A stretch of 64,000 nt of DNA from Synechococcus sp. LA31. Its GTDB lineage: Bacteria; Cyanobacteriota; Cyanobacteriia; PCC-6307; Cyanobiaceae. Where the stretch lies: NCBI RefSeq assembly GCF_018502385.1, contig NZ_CP075523.1, forward strand, positions 124,001 to 188,000, given 5' to 3'. Positions 34,567 to 42,571 of this stretch are shown here, in pieces (position 1 is the stretch's first letter; the number at the start of each line of letters is the position of its first letter). The translations under genes and the position numbers were made by a program. The notes under the pieces were generated by a model, which was not told the DNA's origin, ran no database searches, and worked only from the letters and a program-made list of their open reading frames with translations.

Positions 34567-36072
34567 ATGGCCCATCCGCTTCGGCGCAGTCTGCATGAAC
34601 ACATCCGCAGGTGGCGTGGCTGGGTTCTGGCCTTGGTGGCGATGGTGGCGGTGGTGCTGCCGGCTGGCAGTGGTGGCGCCTCAGGCGCTCCATGGCGGGT
34701 TGGAACCGATCCCACGTTCCCACCTTTTGAGTATCGCAATGCTCAAAACGGCGCGATCTCTGGTTTCGATATTGACCTGATGCAGGCGATCGGTGAGGAA
34801 ACCGGTCATCCAATCCGATGGGTGCCGCTGCCCTTCGATGGCTTGATTCCCGCTCTGCAGGCTCGCAGTGTGGATGCGGCCATCAGTGCGATGACCATCA
34901 CGGCTCAGCGCTCGCGTGCGATTGATTTCAGTCGTCCGTATTTCAAGGCAGGCCAGGCGATTGTTGTGCGGGATAACGGCCCTGCCTACGAACAGTTGGC
35001 GCAATTACAAGGCCGCCGCATTGCCGTGCAGATCGGCACCACCGGCGCCTTGGAGGCCAGCCAAGTGCCTGGCGCCAAGGTGAGCAGTTTTGATTCCACG
35101 CCTCTGGCCCTGCAGGAGTTAGCCAATGGCAATGCCGATGCTGTGGTGAGTGATGTGCCTGCGATTCTCTATGCCATTGACCAGGCCAAGCTCACGGGCC
35201 TGCGCATCTCAGGGGAGCATCTCAGCACCGAGTTTTATGGGATTGCGTTGCCCATGAACTCGCCAATCACCGCTGATGTGAATCGCGGGCTGGATGCCCT
35301 GATCCGGAGTGGTCGCTACGCTGATCTGTATCGCGAGTGGTTTGCGGCGGATCCTGCAGATCTGCCGGAGCGTGCTCCCGCATTGGATGCTGCCTCATCG
35401 CCTCTTGCGGGTCTTGACCTTCATGTGTTGGCGCTGAATCTGCTGAAGGGGGCCGCCATCACTCTGATGCTCACGGCCCTCTCTTTCAGCTTTGGTTTGA
35501 TGGGGGGAATCGCGCTTGCAGTGTTGCTGCAGGCTCCCTGGCGGTTAGCCCATGGGCTCTGCCGCGTCTATATCGACTTCTTCCGCGGCACCCCAATGTT
35601 GGTGCAGCTGTTTCTGATCTATTTCGGCCTCCCGGCGCTACTGCAGAGCATGGAGGTGCCGTTCACGATCAACCGCTTAGCGGCGGCGGTGACTGCTCTT
35701 AGCCTCAATGTGGCGGCCTATCTGGCGGAAACCCTGCGCAGTGGCATCGAATCGATCGATCGGGGGCAATGGGAAGCGGCAGATGCACTGGGGCTGAGCC
35801 CGCTGGAGCGAATGCGCTTCGTGATCGCACCTCAGGCTCTACGCCGTGTGCTGCCGCCACTGGCCAATGAATTCATCACTCTGATCAAAGACACCAGCTT
35901 GGCCGCGGTGATTGGTTTTGATGAGTTGTTCCGCCAGGGGCAGTTGATGGTGGCCACCACCTACCGGGCTTTTGAAATTTATATCGCGGTAGCTCTTGTG
36001 TATTTGCTGATGACCACCACGGCGTCTCTATTGTTTAAGCGGCTAGAGGCCCGCTGGCAGCTTCCTGCCTAA
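34567..36072 (+). CDS. bgtB: Fused substrate-binding/permease protein of an amino-acid ABC transporter (BgtB-like)
   Basis: A 501-residue fusion. After a signal or anchor helix ([19 protein letters not shown]) comes an SBP_bac_3 domain (about residues 40-270: [49 protein letters not shown]). A HisM-type permease domain follows (about 285-495), with [18 protein letters not shown] and the EAA loop [25 protein letters not shown]. Binding domain and channel in one chain is the BgtB/GlnP arrangement. ATG 34567 keeps a clean signal; an ATG at 34540 overlaps the start of the divergent ATPase gene and is less likely. Confidence 0.9.
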   Translation: MAHPLRRSLHEHIRRWRGWVLALVAMVAVVLPAGSGGASGAPWRVGTDPTFPPFEYRNAQNGAISGFDIDLMQAIGEETGHPIRWVPLPFDGLIPALQARSVDAAISAMTITAQRSRAIDFSRPYFKAGQAIVVRDNGPAYEQLAQLQGRRIAVQIGTTGALEASQVPGAKVSSFDSTPLALQELANGNADAVVSDVPAILYAIDQAKLTGLRISGEHLSTEFYGIALPMNSPITADVNRGLDALIRSGRYADLYREWFAADPADLPERAPALDAASSPLAGLDLHVLALNLLKGAAITLMLTALSFSFGLMGGIALAVLLQAPWRLAHGLCRVYIDFFRGTPMLVQLFLIYFGLPALLQSMEVPFTINRLAAAVTALSLNVAAYLAETLRSGIESIDRGQWEAADALGLSPLERMRFVIAPQALRRVLPPLANEFITLIKDTSLAAVIGFDELFRQGQLMVATTYRAFEIYIAVALVYLLMTTTASLLFKRLEARWQLPA

Positions 36073-36075
36073 GCC

Positions 36076-36103
36076 CCAGGATCGAAAGGCGTTTCGATCC
36101 TGG
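36076..36103. terminator. Perfect 12-bp hairpin after bgtB
   Basis: CCAGGATCGAAA (36076-36087) and TTTCGATCCTGG (36092-36103) are exact complements around loop GGCG, three bases after the bgtB stop. There is no T-tract, so it could be a 3'-end stabiliser or a weak terminator. Confidence 0.55.
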
Positions 36104-36217
36104 CGGGACGCCTGAGCATGGCTACGGATCCCTGGTCGCTCGTCGACCTGCTACGCCGGCAGGGCTGACACGGCAGCTTGCGCTAACTAGGGTTTTGACA
36201 GGAACAACACGTTCTCC

Positions 36218-36700
36218 ATGATTGCCGCTCCTCCTATTGACATCGGTATCCCTGCCGATCAACGCGCCAACATCGCTGAAGGGCTTGGTCGCGTGCTTGC
36301 TGACAGCACTGTGCTGTATGCCAAAACCCATGGCTTCCACTGGAACGTGACGGGGCCGATGTTCAATACGCTCCATTTGATGTTTATGGAGCAATACACC
36401 GAGCTCTGGACGGCCCTTGATGAGATTGCTGAGCGCATCCGGGCTTTGGGCCACAAGGCTCCCTTTGGGGGCAGCATCTACAGCAGCTTGTCGACGATTC
36501 CTGAAACTCAGGGTGTGCCTGCTGCCATGGAGATGGTGCATGAGTTGGTGCAGGGTCATGAAGCTGTGGCACGCACGATCCGTGTGGTGTTTGCCATGGC
36601 TGACGAGGCGAATGATCAGCCCACAGCTGATCTGCTAACCCAGCGACTGCAAATCCACGAGAAGACAGCCTGGATGCTTCGCAGCCTGTTGGAAACCTGA
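36218..36700 (+). CDS. dps: Dps-family ferritin-like protein
   Basis: A 160-residue Dps (DNA-binding protein from starved cells). It oxidises Fe2+ at dimer interfaces with peroxide and stores iron in a 12-mer shell. The ferroxidase ligands fall with exact family spacing: His41 (GFHWNV), His53 (NTLHLMF), Asp68 and Glu72 (DEIAERIRALG). It lacks an obvious lysine-rich DNA-binding N-terminus. It lies 91 bases upstream of a ferritin gene on the same strand, making a two-gene iron-storage and peroxide-protection block. Confidence 0.93.
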   Translation: MIAAPPIDIGIPADQRANIAEGLGRVLADSTVLYAKTHGFHWNVTGPMFNTLHLMFMEQYTELWTALDEIAERIRALGHKAPFGGSIYSSLSTIPETQGVPAAMEMVHELVQGHEAVARTIRVVFAMADEANDQPTADLLTQRLQIHEKTAWMLRSLLET

Positions 36701-36791
36701 CACCCCCTCGTGCCATTGCTTACACGCCCTGTCTCGCAGCGGCAGATCGCTGCTGTTCTGCTGTACAACATTTCAACACTGCTCCGACAGG

Positions 36792-37328
36792 ATGAAAGAG
36801 CTCACCCGCGCGATCAACAACCATCTGTCGGCCGAATTCCAGGCCAGTCATACTTACCTGGCGATGTCGATCTGGTTGCGCGAAAAAGATCTGGTGGGCT
36901 TCTCCTCCTACATGCTCAACAAGAGCAATGAGGAGCGTGGCCACGCCTCGCGTTTGATTGCCTATTTGGTAGATAGCGATCAGCAGGTGGAATTGCCCAC
37001 TATCGAGGCCCCCGAGCGCGATTGGCCTTCTGTGCAGACCTTGTTCGATGTGGTCTACGACCTAGAAAAAGGAGTAACAGCCTCAATTCACCATCTCTAT
37101 ACGTTGGCGGAGGGGCTGGGCGAACGCAGTGCCACCGCCATGCTCGATTGGTTCGTCTCTGAACAATTGCAGGAAGAGGCTGAGGCGCGTTTCGTGTGTA
37201 AGCGCCTCAGGTTGGCTGGTGAGAACAGTGCAGCGCTGTTGTTGCTTGATCAGCAGTTTCTTGAAGGCACCGCTCTGGCCCACGTGAAAGGCGGCATGGG
37301 CGGTGCTGGGGCGCGTGACGTCGGTTGA
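36792..37328 (+). CDS. Ferritin (non-haem)
   Basis: A 178-residue four-helix ferritin that stores iron in a 24-mer cage. Di-iron ligands are recognisable: Glu15 (LSAEFQASHTYL), Glu48 and His51 (NEERGHASRL), with the third-helix Glu in DLEKGVTASIHHL and EQLQEEAEA in helix D. The sequence resembles the ferritins of marine Synechococcus. The last about 20 residues (HVKGGMGGAGARDVG) are Gly-rich. ATG 36792 is the natural start. Possibly co-expressed with dps upstream. Confidence 0.93.
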   Translation: MKELTRAINNHLSAEFQASHTYLAMSIWLREKDLVGFSSYMLNKSNEERGHASRLIAYLVDSDQQVELPTIEAPERDWPSVQTLFDVVYDLEKGVTASIHHLYTLAEGLGERSATAMLDWFVSEQLQEEAEARFVCKRLRLAGENSAALLLLDQQFLEGTALAHVKGGMGGAGARDVG

Positions 37329-37335
37329 ACTCGGC

Positions 37336-37473
37336 TCAGTCGCGGCCGCAGCGGCATTGGCCGCCTTTCCAGTGGGAGCACTTCTTTTGCTTGCAACCCT
37401 TCTTTTTGGCATGCTCGCCGCTCGGCCGCTTCATGGGGGCTTCGTCGCTGTGGCGGCCGATCTCCTGAGCCAT
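37336..37473 (-). CDS. Possible small Lys/Cys-rich protein
   Basis: A 45-residue frame from ATG 37473: MAQEIGRHSDEAPMKRPSGE followed by HAKKKGCKQKKCSHWKGGQC and RCGRD. Four cysteines and two histidines in a basic tail suggest a small metal- or nucleic-acid-binding peptide. It sits between ferritin (convergent, 7 bases between the stops) and znuA. The coding call rests on composition and position only; an upstream ATG at 37497 is an alternative start. Confidence 0.45.
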   Translation of the reverse strand: MAQEIGRHSDEAPMKRPSGEHAKKKGCKQKKCSHWKGGQCRCGRD

Positions 37474-37575
37474 TTTGCTGTTGAGAATCAATCGCATCCT
37501 ATGGGTTTTTGGGGGCGCCCAGGCTCCTCTGGTGCGGCGATGACGCCCTGATGTGACTTTTGTCACAGGTGCGGT

Positions 37576-38523
37576 TCAGCGGATTGCATCCCAGCTCTGC
37601 ACCAGCGCTTCAGCGCCCTGGCGATTGCACGTTCCACCCAGGGCATCCACGATCAAGCAGGTGTTGCTGGTGAGGGTGGTCATCAGGTGGTCGCCAGTGG
37701 TGTCAGCCATCAGCGGCTGCGGTGCCAGGCGCACGCCGCTGAGGCTGCTGATGCGCTGCAGCGATTTGCTGGGCGGGCTTTGTTCTGCAAACAGGCTGAG
37801 CACCCTGCGTTGCTCGAGCGTGCTTACCGCTGAGGCGAGGGCCTGGGGGCGAATAGATGCGCTGGTGCTGGTGGCATCGATCACTGCTAGCTCTTCCAGG
37901 TCGTAGGCCCGGGTGAGGCTGGCAAAGGCGCGATGGCTGCTGGCCAGGATCCGGGGTGAGGGGATGGTGGCGAACTGTTGCTGGTTCCAGCTGTGCAGAG
38001 CCTTCAAGCTGGTTTGCATCGCGGCAGAGCGGGCCTGGATCTTCGCCGCTGCTGCTGGATTCAGCGCTTGCAGTCGCTGGCTCACCAGGTCCGTCATCGC
38101 TGCGGCCTGGCGAGGGTCGTGCCACACGTGCGGATCCTGATCGCCATGGCCATGGCCATGCCCGTGGTCGTGGTGGTCCGAAGCCTGTTGGGTCTGCAGC
38201 GCGGGGCTGTCTGGCACGGCGATTTCTGCCACCTTCACAGCCCCGGGCAGTTGCGCCAGTGCGGGGGTGAGTCCGTAGCCATTGATCAGCACCAGCTGCG
38301 CCTCGCGGATCTGGCGGGTTTGCTCGGGCGTGAGCTGGAGCTGGTGGGGGTCGTCCTTTGGTCCCAGTAGGCACTGCACGCGCAGGTCTGCCCCTGCGAG
38401 GCGGCGGGTGATGTCGCACAGGGCCCCATCGGCAGCGATCACCTCAGGCTTAGGGGCTCGGCTGCAGGCCTGGCTGATCAGTAGCGCTAGGGCCGCCATC
38501 GATACCGCGAACACCCGGCGCAT
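37576..38523 (-). CDS. znuA: Zinc ABC transporter substrate-binding lipoprotein
   Basis: Periplasmic zinc-binding component of ZnuABC. The N-terminus has a lipoprotein signal with the cysteine in LLISQACSRAP. Mature motifs are DDPHQLQLTPEQ (first Zn His), the His/Asp-rich loop DHHDHGHGHGHG that buffers zinc, PHVWHDPRQAA (second His), ASSHRAFASL (third His) and the late LFAEQSPPS. The chain is 315 aa from ATG 38523; a TTG three codons upstream is an alternative. It is divergent from znuC across a Zur-box palindrome. Confidence 0.94.
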   Translation of the reverse strand: MRRVFAVSMAALALLISQACSRAPKPEVIAADGALCDITRRLAGADLRVQCLLGPKDDPHQLQLTPEQTRQIREAQLVLINGYGLTPALAQLPGAVKVAEIAVPDSPALQTQQASDHHDHGHGHGHGDQDPHVWHDPRQAAAMTDLVSQRLQALNPAAAAKIQARSAAMQTSLKALHSWNQQQFATIPSPRILASSHRAFASLTRAYDLEELAVIDATSTSASIRPQALASAVSTLEQRRVLSLFAEQSPPSKSLQRISSLSGVRLAPQPLMADTTGDHLMTTLTSNTCLIVDALGGTCNRQGAEALVQSWDAIR

Positions 38524-38544
38524 GAGGAGCAATTGGGGTATTTA

Positions 38545-38561
38545 ATGATAACCGTTCTCAT
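38545..38561. promoter_or_regulatory. Putative Zur box
   Basis: ATGATAAC-C-GTTCTCAT is a 17-bp inverted repeat with one mismatched pair, fitting the cyanobacterial Zur consensus TGATAAnnnTTATCA. It lies 21 bases upstream of znuA and 128 bases upstream of the divergent znuC, and the zur gene is in the same cluster. Confidence 0.75.
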
Positions 38562-38689
38562 CCATGGGCCTGTGCAGCTGTTTCTGGCTGGGGTCTGATG
38601 GGGGGTGGTCGGCCTTCGCGCGGTGCTGGTGCAGGTGGGCGATTGAGGTGTGCCCGATCACTAACGTGAGTTCAGTGATGCCGTGATCG

Positions 38690-39382
38690 GTGCTCAGCGT
38701 TCAGCAGCTGTGTGTGCGCCGCGGCCCCGAGCTGGTGCTCGATCACCTCAGCTTTGCCTTGCAACCCGGCAGCCTTACGGCTCTGGTGGGTCCTAACGGA
38801 GCCGGCAAGAGCACGTTGCTGCAGACCCTCGAGGGCAATCTCACCCTGGAAAGTGGTGCCATTGCCTGGGAAGGAGTGCCCCTCAGCCGGCCTCTGGCAC
38901 GGCAGATGCTGGCGCTGATGCCCCAGCGAGGGGAGATTGCCTGGAGTTTCCCGATCACCGTGGGTGAGCTGGTGGCGCTGGGGCGTTTGGCGGGCCAGAG
39001 GCCGGGTTGCTGCGATGTGGAGGCGGCACTGCAGCGGGTAGGGCTTGCCGGTTTGGCCGGGCGGCGCCTTGATCAGCTCTCAGGTGGCCAGCAGCAGCGG
39101 GCACTCCTCGCCCGCACCCTGGTGCAACCAGCTCGTTTGCTGTTGCTAGATGAACCGTGTGCGGCCATTGATCCGCCTTCCCGTACGGAATTGCTGCGTG
39201 TGATGCGCCAGCTCAGTGATGCTGGGCTCACCCTGCTGGTGAGCAGCCATGACTGGGGCCGTGATCTCGATGCCTACGACCGGGTGCTGGTGCTGGATCG
39301 TCAGATGCTGGCCGATGGCACGCCGCAACAGGTGCGCCAGGCACTCGGGGATCTACGCGTGGGGAACCACTGCTGCGGCTAG
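38690..39382 (+). CDS. znuC: Zinc ABC transporter ATP-binding protein
   Basis: A 230-residue ATPase of the metal-type ABC family. Walker A is VGPNGAGKSTLLQTLEG, the signature LSGGQQQRALLARTL, Walker B LLLLDEPCAAIDPPS, H-loop SSHDWGRD. The start is a GTG at 38690, because a TGA lies two codons upstream in frame. The last 4 bases overlap the stop of the convergent zur gene. Its permease partner znuB lies beyond zur on the same strand, so zur interrupts the transport genes. Confidence 0.92.
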   Translation: MLSVQQLCVRRGPELVLDHLSFALQPGSLTALVGPNGAGKSTLLQTLEGNLTLESGAIAWEGVPLSRPLARQMLALMPQRGEIAWSFPITVGELVALGRLAGQRPGCCDVEAALQRVGLAGLAGRRLDQLSGGQQQRALLARTLVQPARLLLLDEPCAAIDPPSRTELLRVMRQLSDAGLTLLVSSHDWGRDLDAYDRVLVLDRQMLADGTPQQVRQALGDLRVGNHCCG

Positions 39383-39780
39383 ACGCTCTGGCGCTGCTGG
39401 CAGTGGCTGCACAATCCGAAGAATTCCAAGGTGTGAAACAGCAATTGGAAGCCATCGGCCTGATCCCCGTGAAGTTTCACGTTATGCATCGGGCAGTGTT
39501 CCAGCACCAGAGTGGCGCCGCAGTCCACACAGGTGAGATGGTGCTCATCGCGCTCCATGGGTGCAAACAGGGCTTCTCCGCTCGGTAGGTGGCGACAGCG
39601 GATTAAGCCGCGTTGCTGCAGCTGACGCAGGTGGCGGTACACCGTGGCCAGCCCCATGGGCTGTGGCCCCTGGCGCAGCAGGGCGTGCAGGTCTTGGCCG
39701 GAGAGTTCTCGATCTGCTCGCTTCAGTTGTTCGAGCAGGAGCTGCTGGCGATCACTCGAAGCGGCAACCTGGGGGGGCAT
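39379..39780 (-). CDS. zur: Zinc-uptake regulator, Fur family
   Basis: A 133-residue repressor that binds operator DNA when zinc-loaded. The winged helix includes LSGQDLHALLRQGPQPMGLATVYRHLRQL. The C-terminal half has HHLTCVDCGATLVLEHCPMH and LCSHCQQ, two CxxC structural zinc sites plus regulatory His/Cys. Its position between znuC and znuB makes Zur the preferred identity among Fur paralogues. It is divergent from znuB with 32 bases between the starts. Confidence 0.9.
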   Translation of the reverse strand: MPPQVAASSDRQQLLLEQLKRADRELSGQDLHALLRQGPQPMGLATVYRHLRQLQQRGLIRCRHLPSGEALFAPMERDEHHLTCVDCGATLVLEHCPMHNVKLHGDQADGFQLLFHTLEFFGLCSHCQQRQSV

Positions 39781-39812
39781 GGCCGAACCAGCGGGGCAGA
39801 TGCCCTGATCCT

Positions 39813-40604
39813 ATGGAGCGTGTGTGGTGGCTGCTGCCCTTGCTTGTGGCCTTGGTGGTGGGAGGCCTCTGCCCGCTGGCGGGCACTCTGTTGCTGGTGC
39901 AGCGCCGGTTGTTTCTGGTGAATCTGGTGTCGCACGCCGTGCTGCCCGGGTTGGCCATAGCCCTGGCGCTGCGGATTGATCCCGGGGTGGGTGGAGTGAT
40001 CAGCGGCTTGGCGGGTGCCTTGCTGGCTGAGCGCTTTAGCGGCGGATCACGGCCGGGACAGCCTGGCGATGAAGCCGTGCTCAATACGGTTCTGGCTGGA
40101 TTTCTGGGCCTTGGGGTGTTGCTGATCCCGTTGCTGGGGATCCGTGTTGACCTGGAGGCTGTGCTGTTCGGCGACCTTCTGGCGGCGGCGCCGGTGGATC
40201 TGTGGCGCAGCCTGATGGCCTTGGCGGCGATGGTGCTGTTGTTGGGTTTCCGCTATCGCCATTACGTGTATTTGGGGGTGGATCCGCTCGGTGCGGCCAG
40301 CGCCGGTCTGCCTGTGCAGAGGCTGCGGTTGCTGCTCACGTTCGTGACGGCGTTCACCGTGGTGAGTGCGATGACGGCTGTGGGGGTTGTGCTGGTGATC
40401 GGTTTGATGGGAGCACCAGCCCTGTTGGCCCTGCCCGGTGCCAGCAGCCTGCGTCAAGCCCTGTGGCGTTCGGCCGGGCTCGGCACGCTGCTGAGTGGTG
40501 GTGGTTTTCTGCTGGCGATTCAACCCTGGGTGAACCTGCCACCCGGGCCCTTGATCGGCGTGCTCTGCCTTCTATTGCTGCCCCTCCAGCTAGCCAGGCG
40601 GTAG
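39813..40604 (+). CDS. znuB: Zinc ABC transporter permease
   Basis: A 263-residue ABC-3 family permease with about eight helices. Marker regions are GTLLLVQRRLFLVNLVSHAVLPG near the N-terminus, the central LNTVLAGFLGLGVLLIP, and VVSAMTAVGVVLVIGLMGAPALLA. ATG 39813 gives MERVWWLLPLLVALV. The longer open frame upstream is antisense to zur and is discarded. The last 15 bases overlap the 3' end of the convergent 437-residue gene. Confidence 0.92.
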   Translation: MERVWWLLPLLVALVVGGLCPLAGTLLLVQRRLFLVNLVSHAVLPGLAIALALRIDPGVGGVISGLAGALLAERFSGGSRPGQPGDEAVLNTVLAGFLGLGVLLIPLLGIRVDLEAVLFGDLLAAAPVDLWRSLMALAAMVLLLGFRYRHYVYLGVDPLGAASAGLPVQRLRLLLTFVTAFTVVSAMTAVGVVLVIGLMGAPALLALPGASSLRQALWRSAGLGTLLSGGGFLLAIQPWVNLPPGPLIGVLCLLLLPLQLARR

Positions 40605-41903
40605 CCAGAGGGCCCGGCGCACCGCTTTGGCCAGGGGTTCCAGCTGCAGTGTGGCCACCGGGATCAGCACCGGTTGGGCCTCCTGTTTCCCAGGTTTCCG
40701 CAGGGTGAGCAAGAGCTGCTGTCTGGTTGGGTCGTAGGCCATGGGGGCACCTGGCTCCACTTGCCAGTCAGCCAGATCTTTTTGGCGCACGATCTGCCCC
40801 TTGCGGTTGATTTCCAGCAGCCGGTTGCGCTGAGCATCACGCCAGTGGCTGAGCAGCAGCCATACCCGTTCCCCACCGCGATCGCAGGCGGTGCTCAGCA
40901 CGGCATCGCCGCCCAGCCACAACTGGCGTGGCGGCTGCCCAGGCTCGACCAGCTCCAATGAACGGCGGAAATCGGGCCAATGCCGCACCAGCAGTGCTCT
41001 CCCGCTCACAGGGCAGAAACTGCTCAGGTCACGGCTACCCGGCAGCAGCTGGCGGCGTTCGGGCCTGCCAGGCAGATTGCGCAGGCTCAAACCCTCCAGC
41101 TCAGGAACCACCAGCGCTCCCCCTTCCGGTAGCAGCTGCATGGGACCGGAGGCCTCCAGCTCCAGTTGCTGGCGGTTGCCCTGGCGCGGCCAGAAGCTGG
41201 TGATCGAGCGCCCCAGGGTTCGGGCGCTCCACTGCACCAATAGGTCGCCCCGTTGGTTGCTGCTCAGGTGGGCAAAGATCAGGGGCTCCGGCAGCAACGC
41301 CTGCAGCGAACCGGCCTGCACCTCCGCGCTGCCCGGTTCGCCCTCACGCTGTAGGGCGCTCTGCTTCAGCGGCAGCAGCCAGAGTTGTTCGCTGGTGTTG
41401 TTGCGGCTGGCCATGGCAATGCCCGACCCATCCCCCAGCGGCGTCACCGCTGTGATCCGATCGACTGTCGGGGTGAGTGGCCGCCAGGTGCCGTTGCGCT
41501 GCATCAGCTGTAGTTGCTCACCGTTGCCGCTCGGCACCACGGCCAGTAGCCGTGGCCTTGGGTCCCAGCTCCAGCGCTGCGGCTGCATGGCAAGGCCCCG
41601 CCGATCTGCTCCGCGAATCAGCATCGCGATCGCGCCGTTGATCGGTTGATTGGCTGCCAGCAACAAGCGCAGGGGATTGTCGTCGCCCAACCATTGGTGA
41701 GGCAGGGGAGGTTGTAGGCGGCTGTGCTTCGCCAGGCTGGCGCGATTCATCGGCCGGCTGAAGCGCAGCGAGAGAGCTGCTGGGCCTGAGCTGGCGGTGC
41801 TCGATTGCAGCTCCAGCAGCCGCGGCGGGCGGCGCAGCAGCCATTGCTGTTGCATCAGCGCCAGCAGCGCTCCACCAGCCAACAGCAGGGCTGCGGTGTT
41901 CAT
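40590..41903 (-). CDS. Hypothetical secreted or membrane-anchored beta-propeller-like protein
   Basis: A 437-residue protein with a short N-terminal hydrophobic segment (TAALLLAGGALLALMQQQWLL) and a large extracytoplasmic part. From about residue 120 on, repeated blocks such as PRLLAVVPSGNGEQLQLMQ, SGIAMASRNNTSEQLWLLPL, QRGDLLVQWSA and ERVWLLLSHWRDAQRNRLLEI have the strand-turn-strand rhythm of a beta propeller. No family is recognised. It overlaps the YcgQ-like gene by 4 bases (ATGA) and so belongs to the operon of the YcgR/YcgQ-like pair, next to the zinc transporter. Confidence 0.75.
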   Translation of the reverse strand: MNTAALLLAGGALLALMQQQWLLRRPPRLLELQSSTASSGPAALSLRFSRPMNRASLAKHSRLQPPLPHQWLGDDNPLRLLLAANQPINGAIAMLIRGADRRGLAMQPQRWSWDPRPRLLAVVPSGNGEQLQLMQRNGTWRPLTPTVDRITAVTPLGDGSGIAMASRNNTSEQLWLLPLKQSALQREGEPGSAEVQAGSLQALLPEPLIFAHLSSNQRGDLLVQWSARTLGRSITSFWPRQGNRQQLELEASGPMQLLPEGGALVVPELEGLSLRNLPGRPERRQLLPGSRDLSSFCPVSGRALLVRHWPDFRRSLELVEPGQPPRQLWLGGDAVLSTACDRGGERVWLLLSHWRDAQRNRLLEINRKGQIVRQKDLADWQVEPGAPMAYDPTRQQLLLTLRKPGKQEAQPVLIPVATLQLEPLAKAVRRALWLPPG

Positions 41904-42571
41904 GGCTCGAGCGGCCTCGCGGGGCGAGGGATCGGGCGGATGCGGGCTGGTAACACCACGTTGCGCTGCTGTCCGGCCACGCTGTCCACCCCCATGGCTC
42001 CCTCAATGGCAAGCCATTGATCGGGTTTTGGTGTGAAGCCAGGCGGCCACCGCACCGACAGCCCGATCGGCGTGGCATCGGCCAGGCAGCACCGCACCAA
42101 CAATCTCCCCAGCTGGGGCGGGCCATTCGGTTGCGTGAGTACGAATCCGCTGATGCGCACCGGGTCGCCCTGATAAAGCTGTGGGTCGGGCTGGCTGCGC
42201 AGCAGCCGCACCCAGTCGGTGAGGCTGCGCTGGCCAGGGGGCAGCAGGAAATCCAGTTCCACGTCGCTACCCAGATCGCTGTTGCGGTTAGAGGCCAGAT
42301 CGCTGAAGGAGGGATTCGGTGGTAAGGCCAGCACCGCGATCGCCAGCAGACTGCTCAACGCCCAACTGCGATTCCAGCGCCGCTCGCGGCGGCGCTGCCA
42401 TGCCTGCTGCAGGGCGATGGCCAGCAGCACCACGCCGCTAAGCCCCACCAGCGGATGAAACACCCCGCGCAGCAAGAGGTCGAGCCGGCCCGAGAGGGTG
42501 CTCACCAGCAGCACCGCACCCCAGAGGGCCAGGGCGAGTGGCCGGATCAAAGCAGCCAGAGATTGACCCAT
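41900..42571 (-). CDS. TIGR03943 / YcgQ-like putative permease subunit
   Basis: A 223-residue protein with two N-terminal helices (LIRPLALALWGAVLLVSTLSG and GVFHPLVGLSGVVLLAIALQQ), a third near residue 75, and an extracytoplasmic domain containing VRISGFVLTQPNGPPQLGRLLVRCCLADATPIGLSVRW. That block is diagnostic of the YcgQ/DUF1980 family, which pairs with YcgR-type permeases and is often Zur-regulated. ATG 42571 overlaps the upstream permease gene by 25 bases. Role inferred as metal-related. Confidence 0.83.
   Translation of the reverse strand: MGQSLAALIRPLALALWGAVLLVSTLSGRLDLLLRGVFHPLVGLSGVVLLAIALQQAWQRRRERRWNRSWALSSLLAIAVLALPPNPSFSDLASNRNSDLGSDVELDFLLPPGQRSLTDWVRLLRSQPDPQLYQGDPVRISGFVLTQPNGPPQLGRLLVRCCLADATPIGLSVRWPPGFTPKPDQWLAIEGAMGVDSVAGQQRNVVLPARIRPIPRPARPLEP

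Noticed and set aside
36122-36559. Minus-strand frame opposite dps
   Set aside because: Shadow of the dps coding sequence; no independent evidence.
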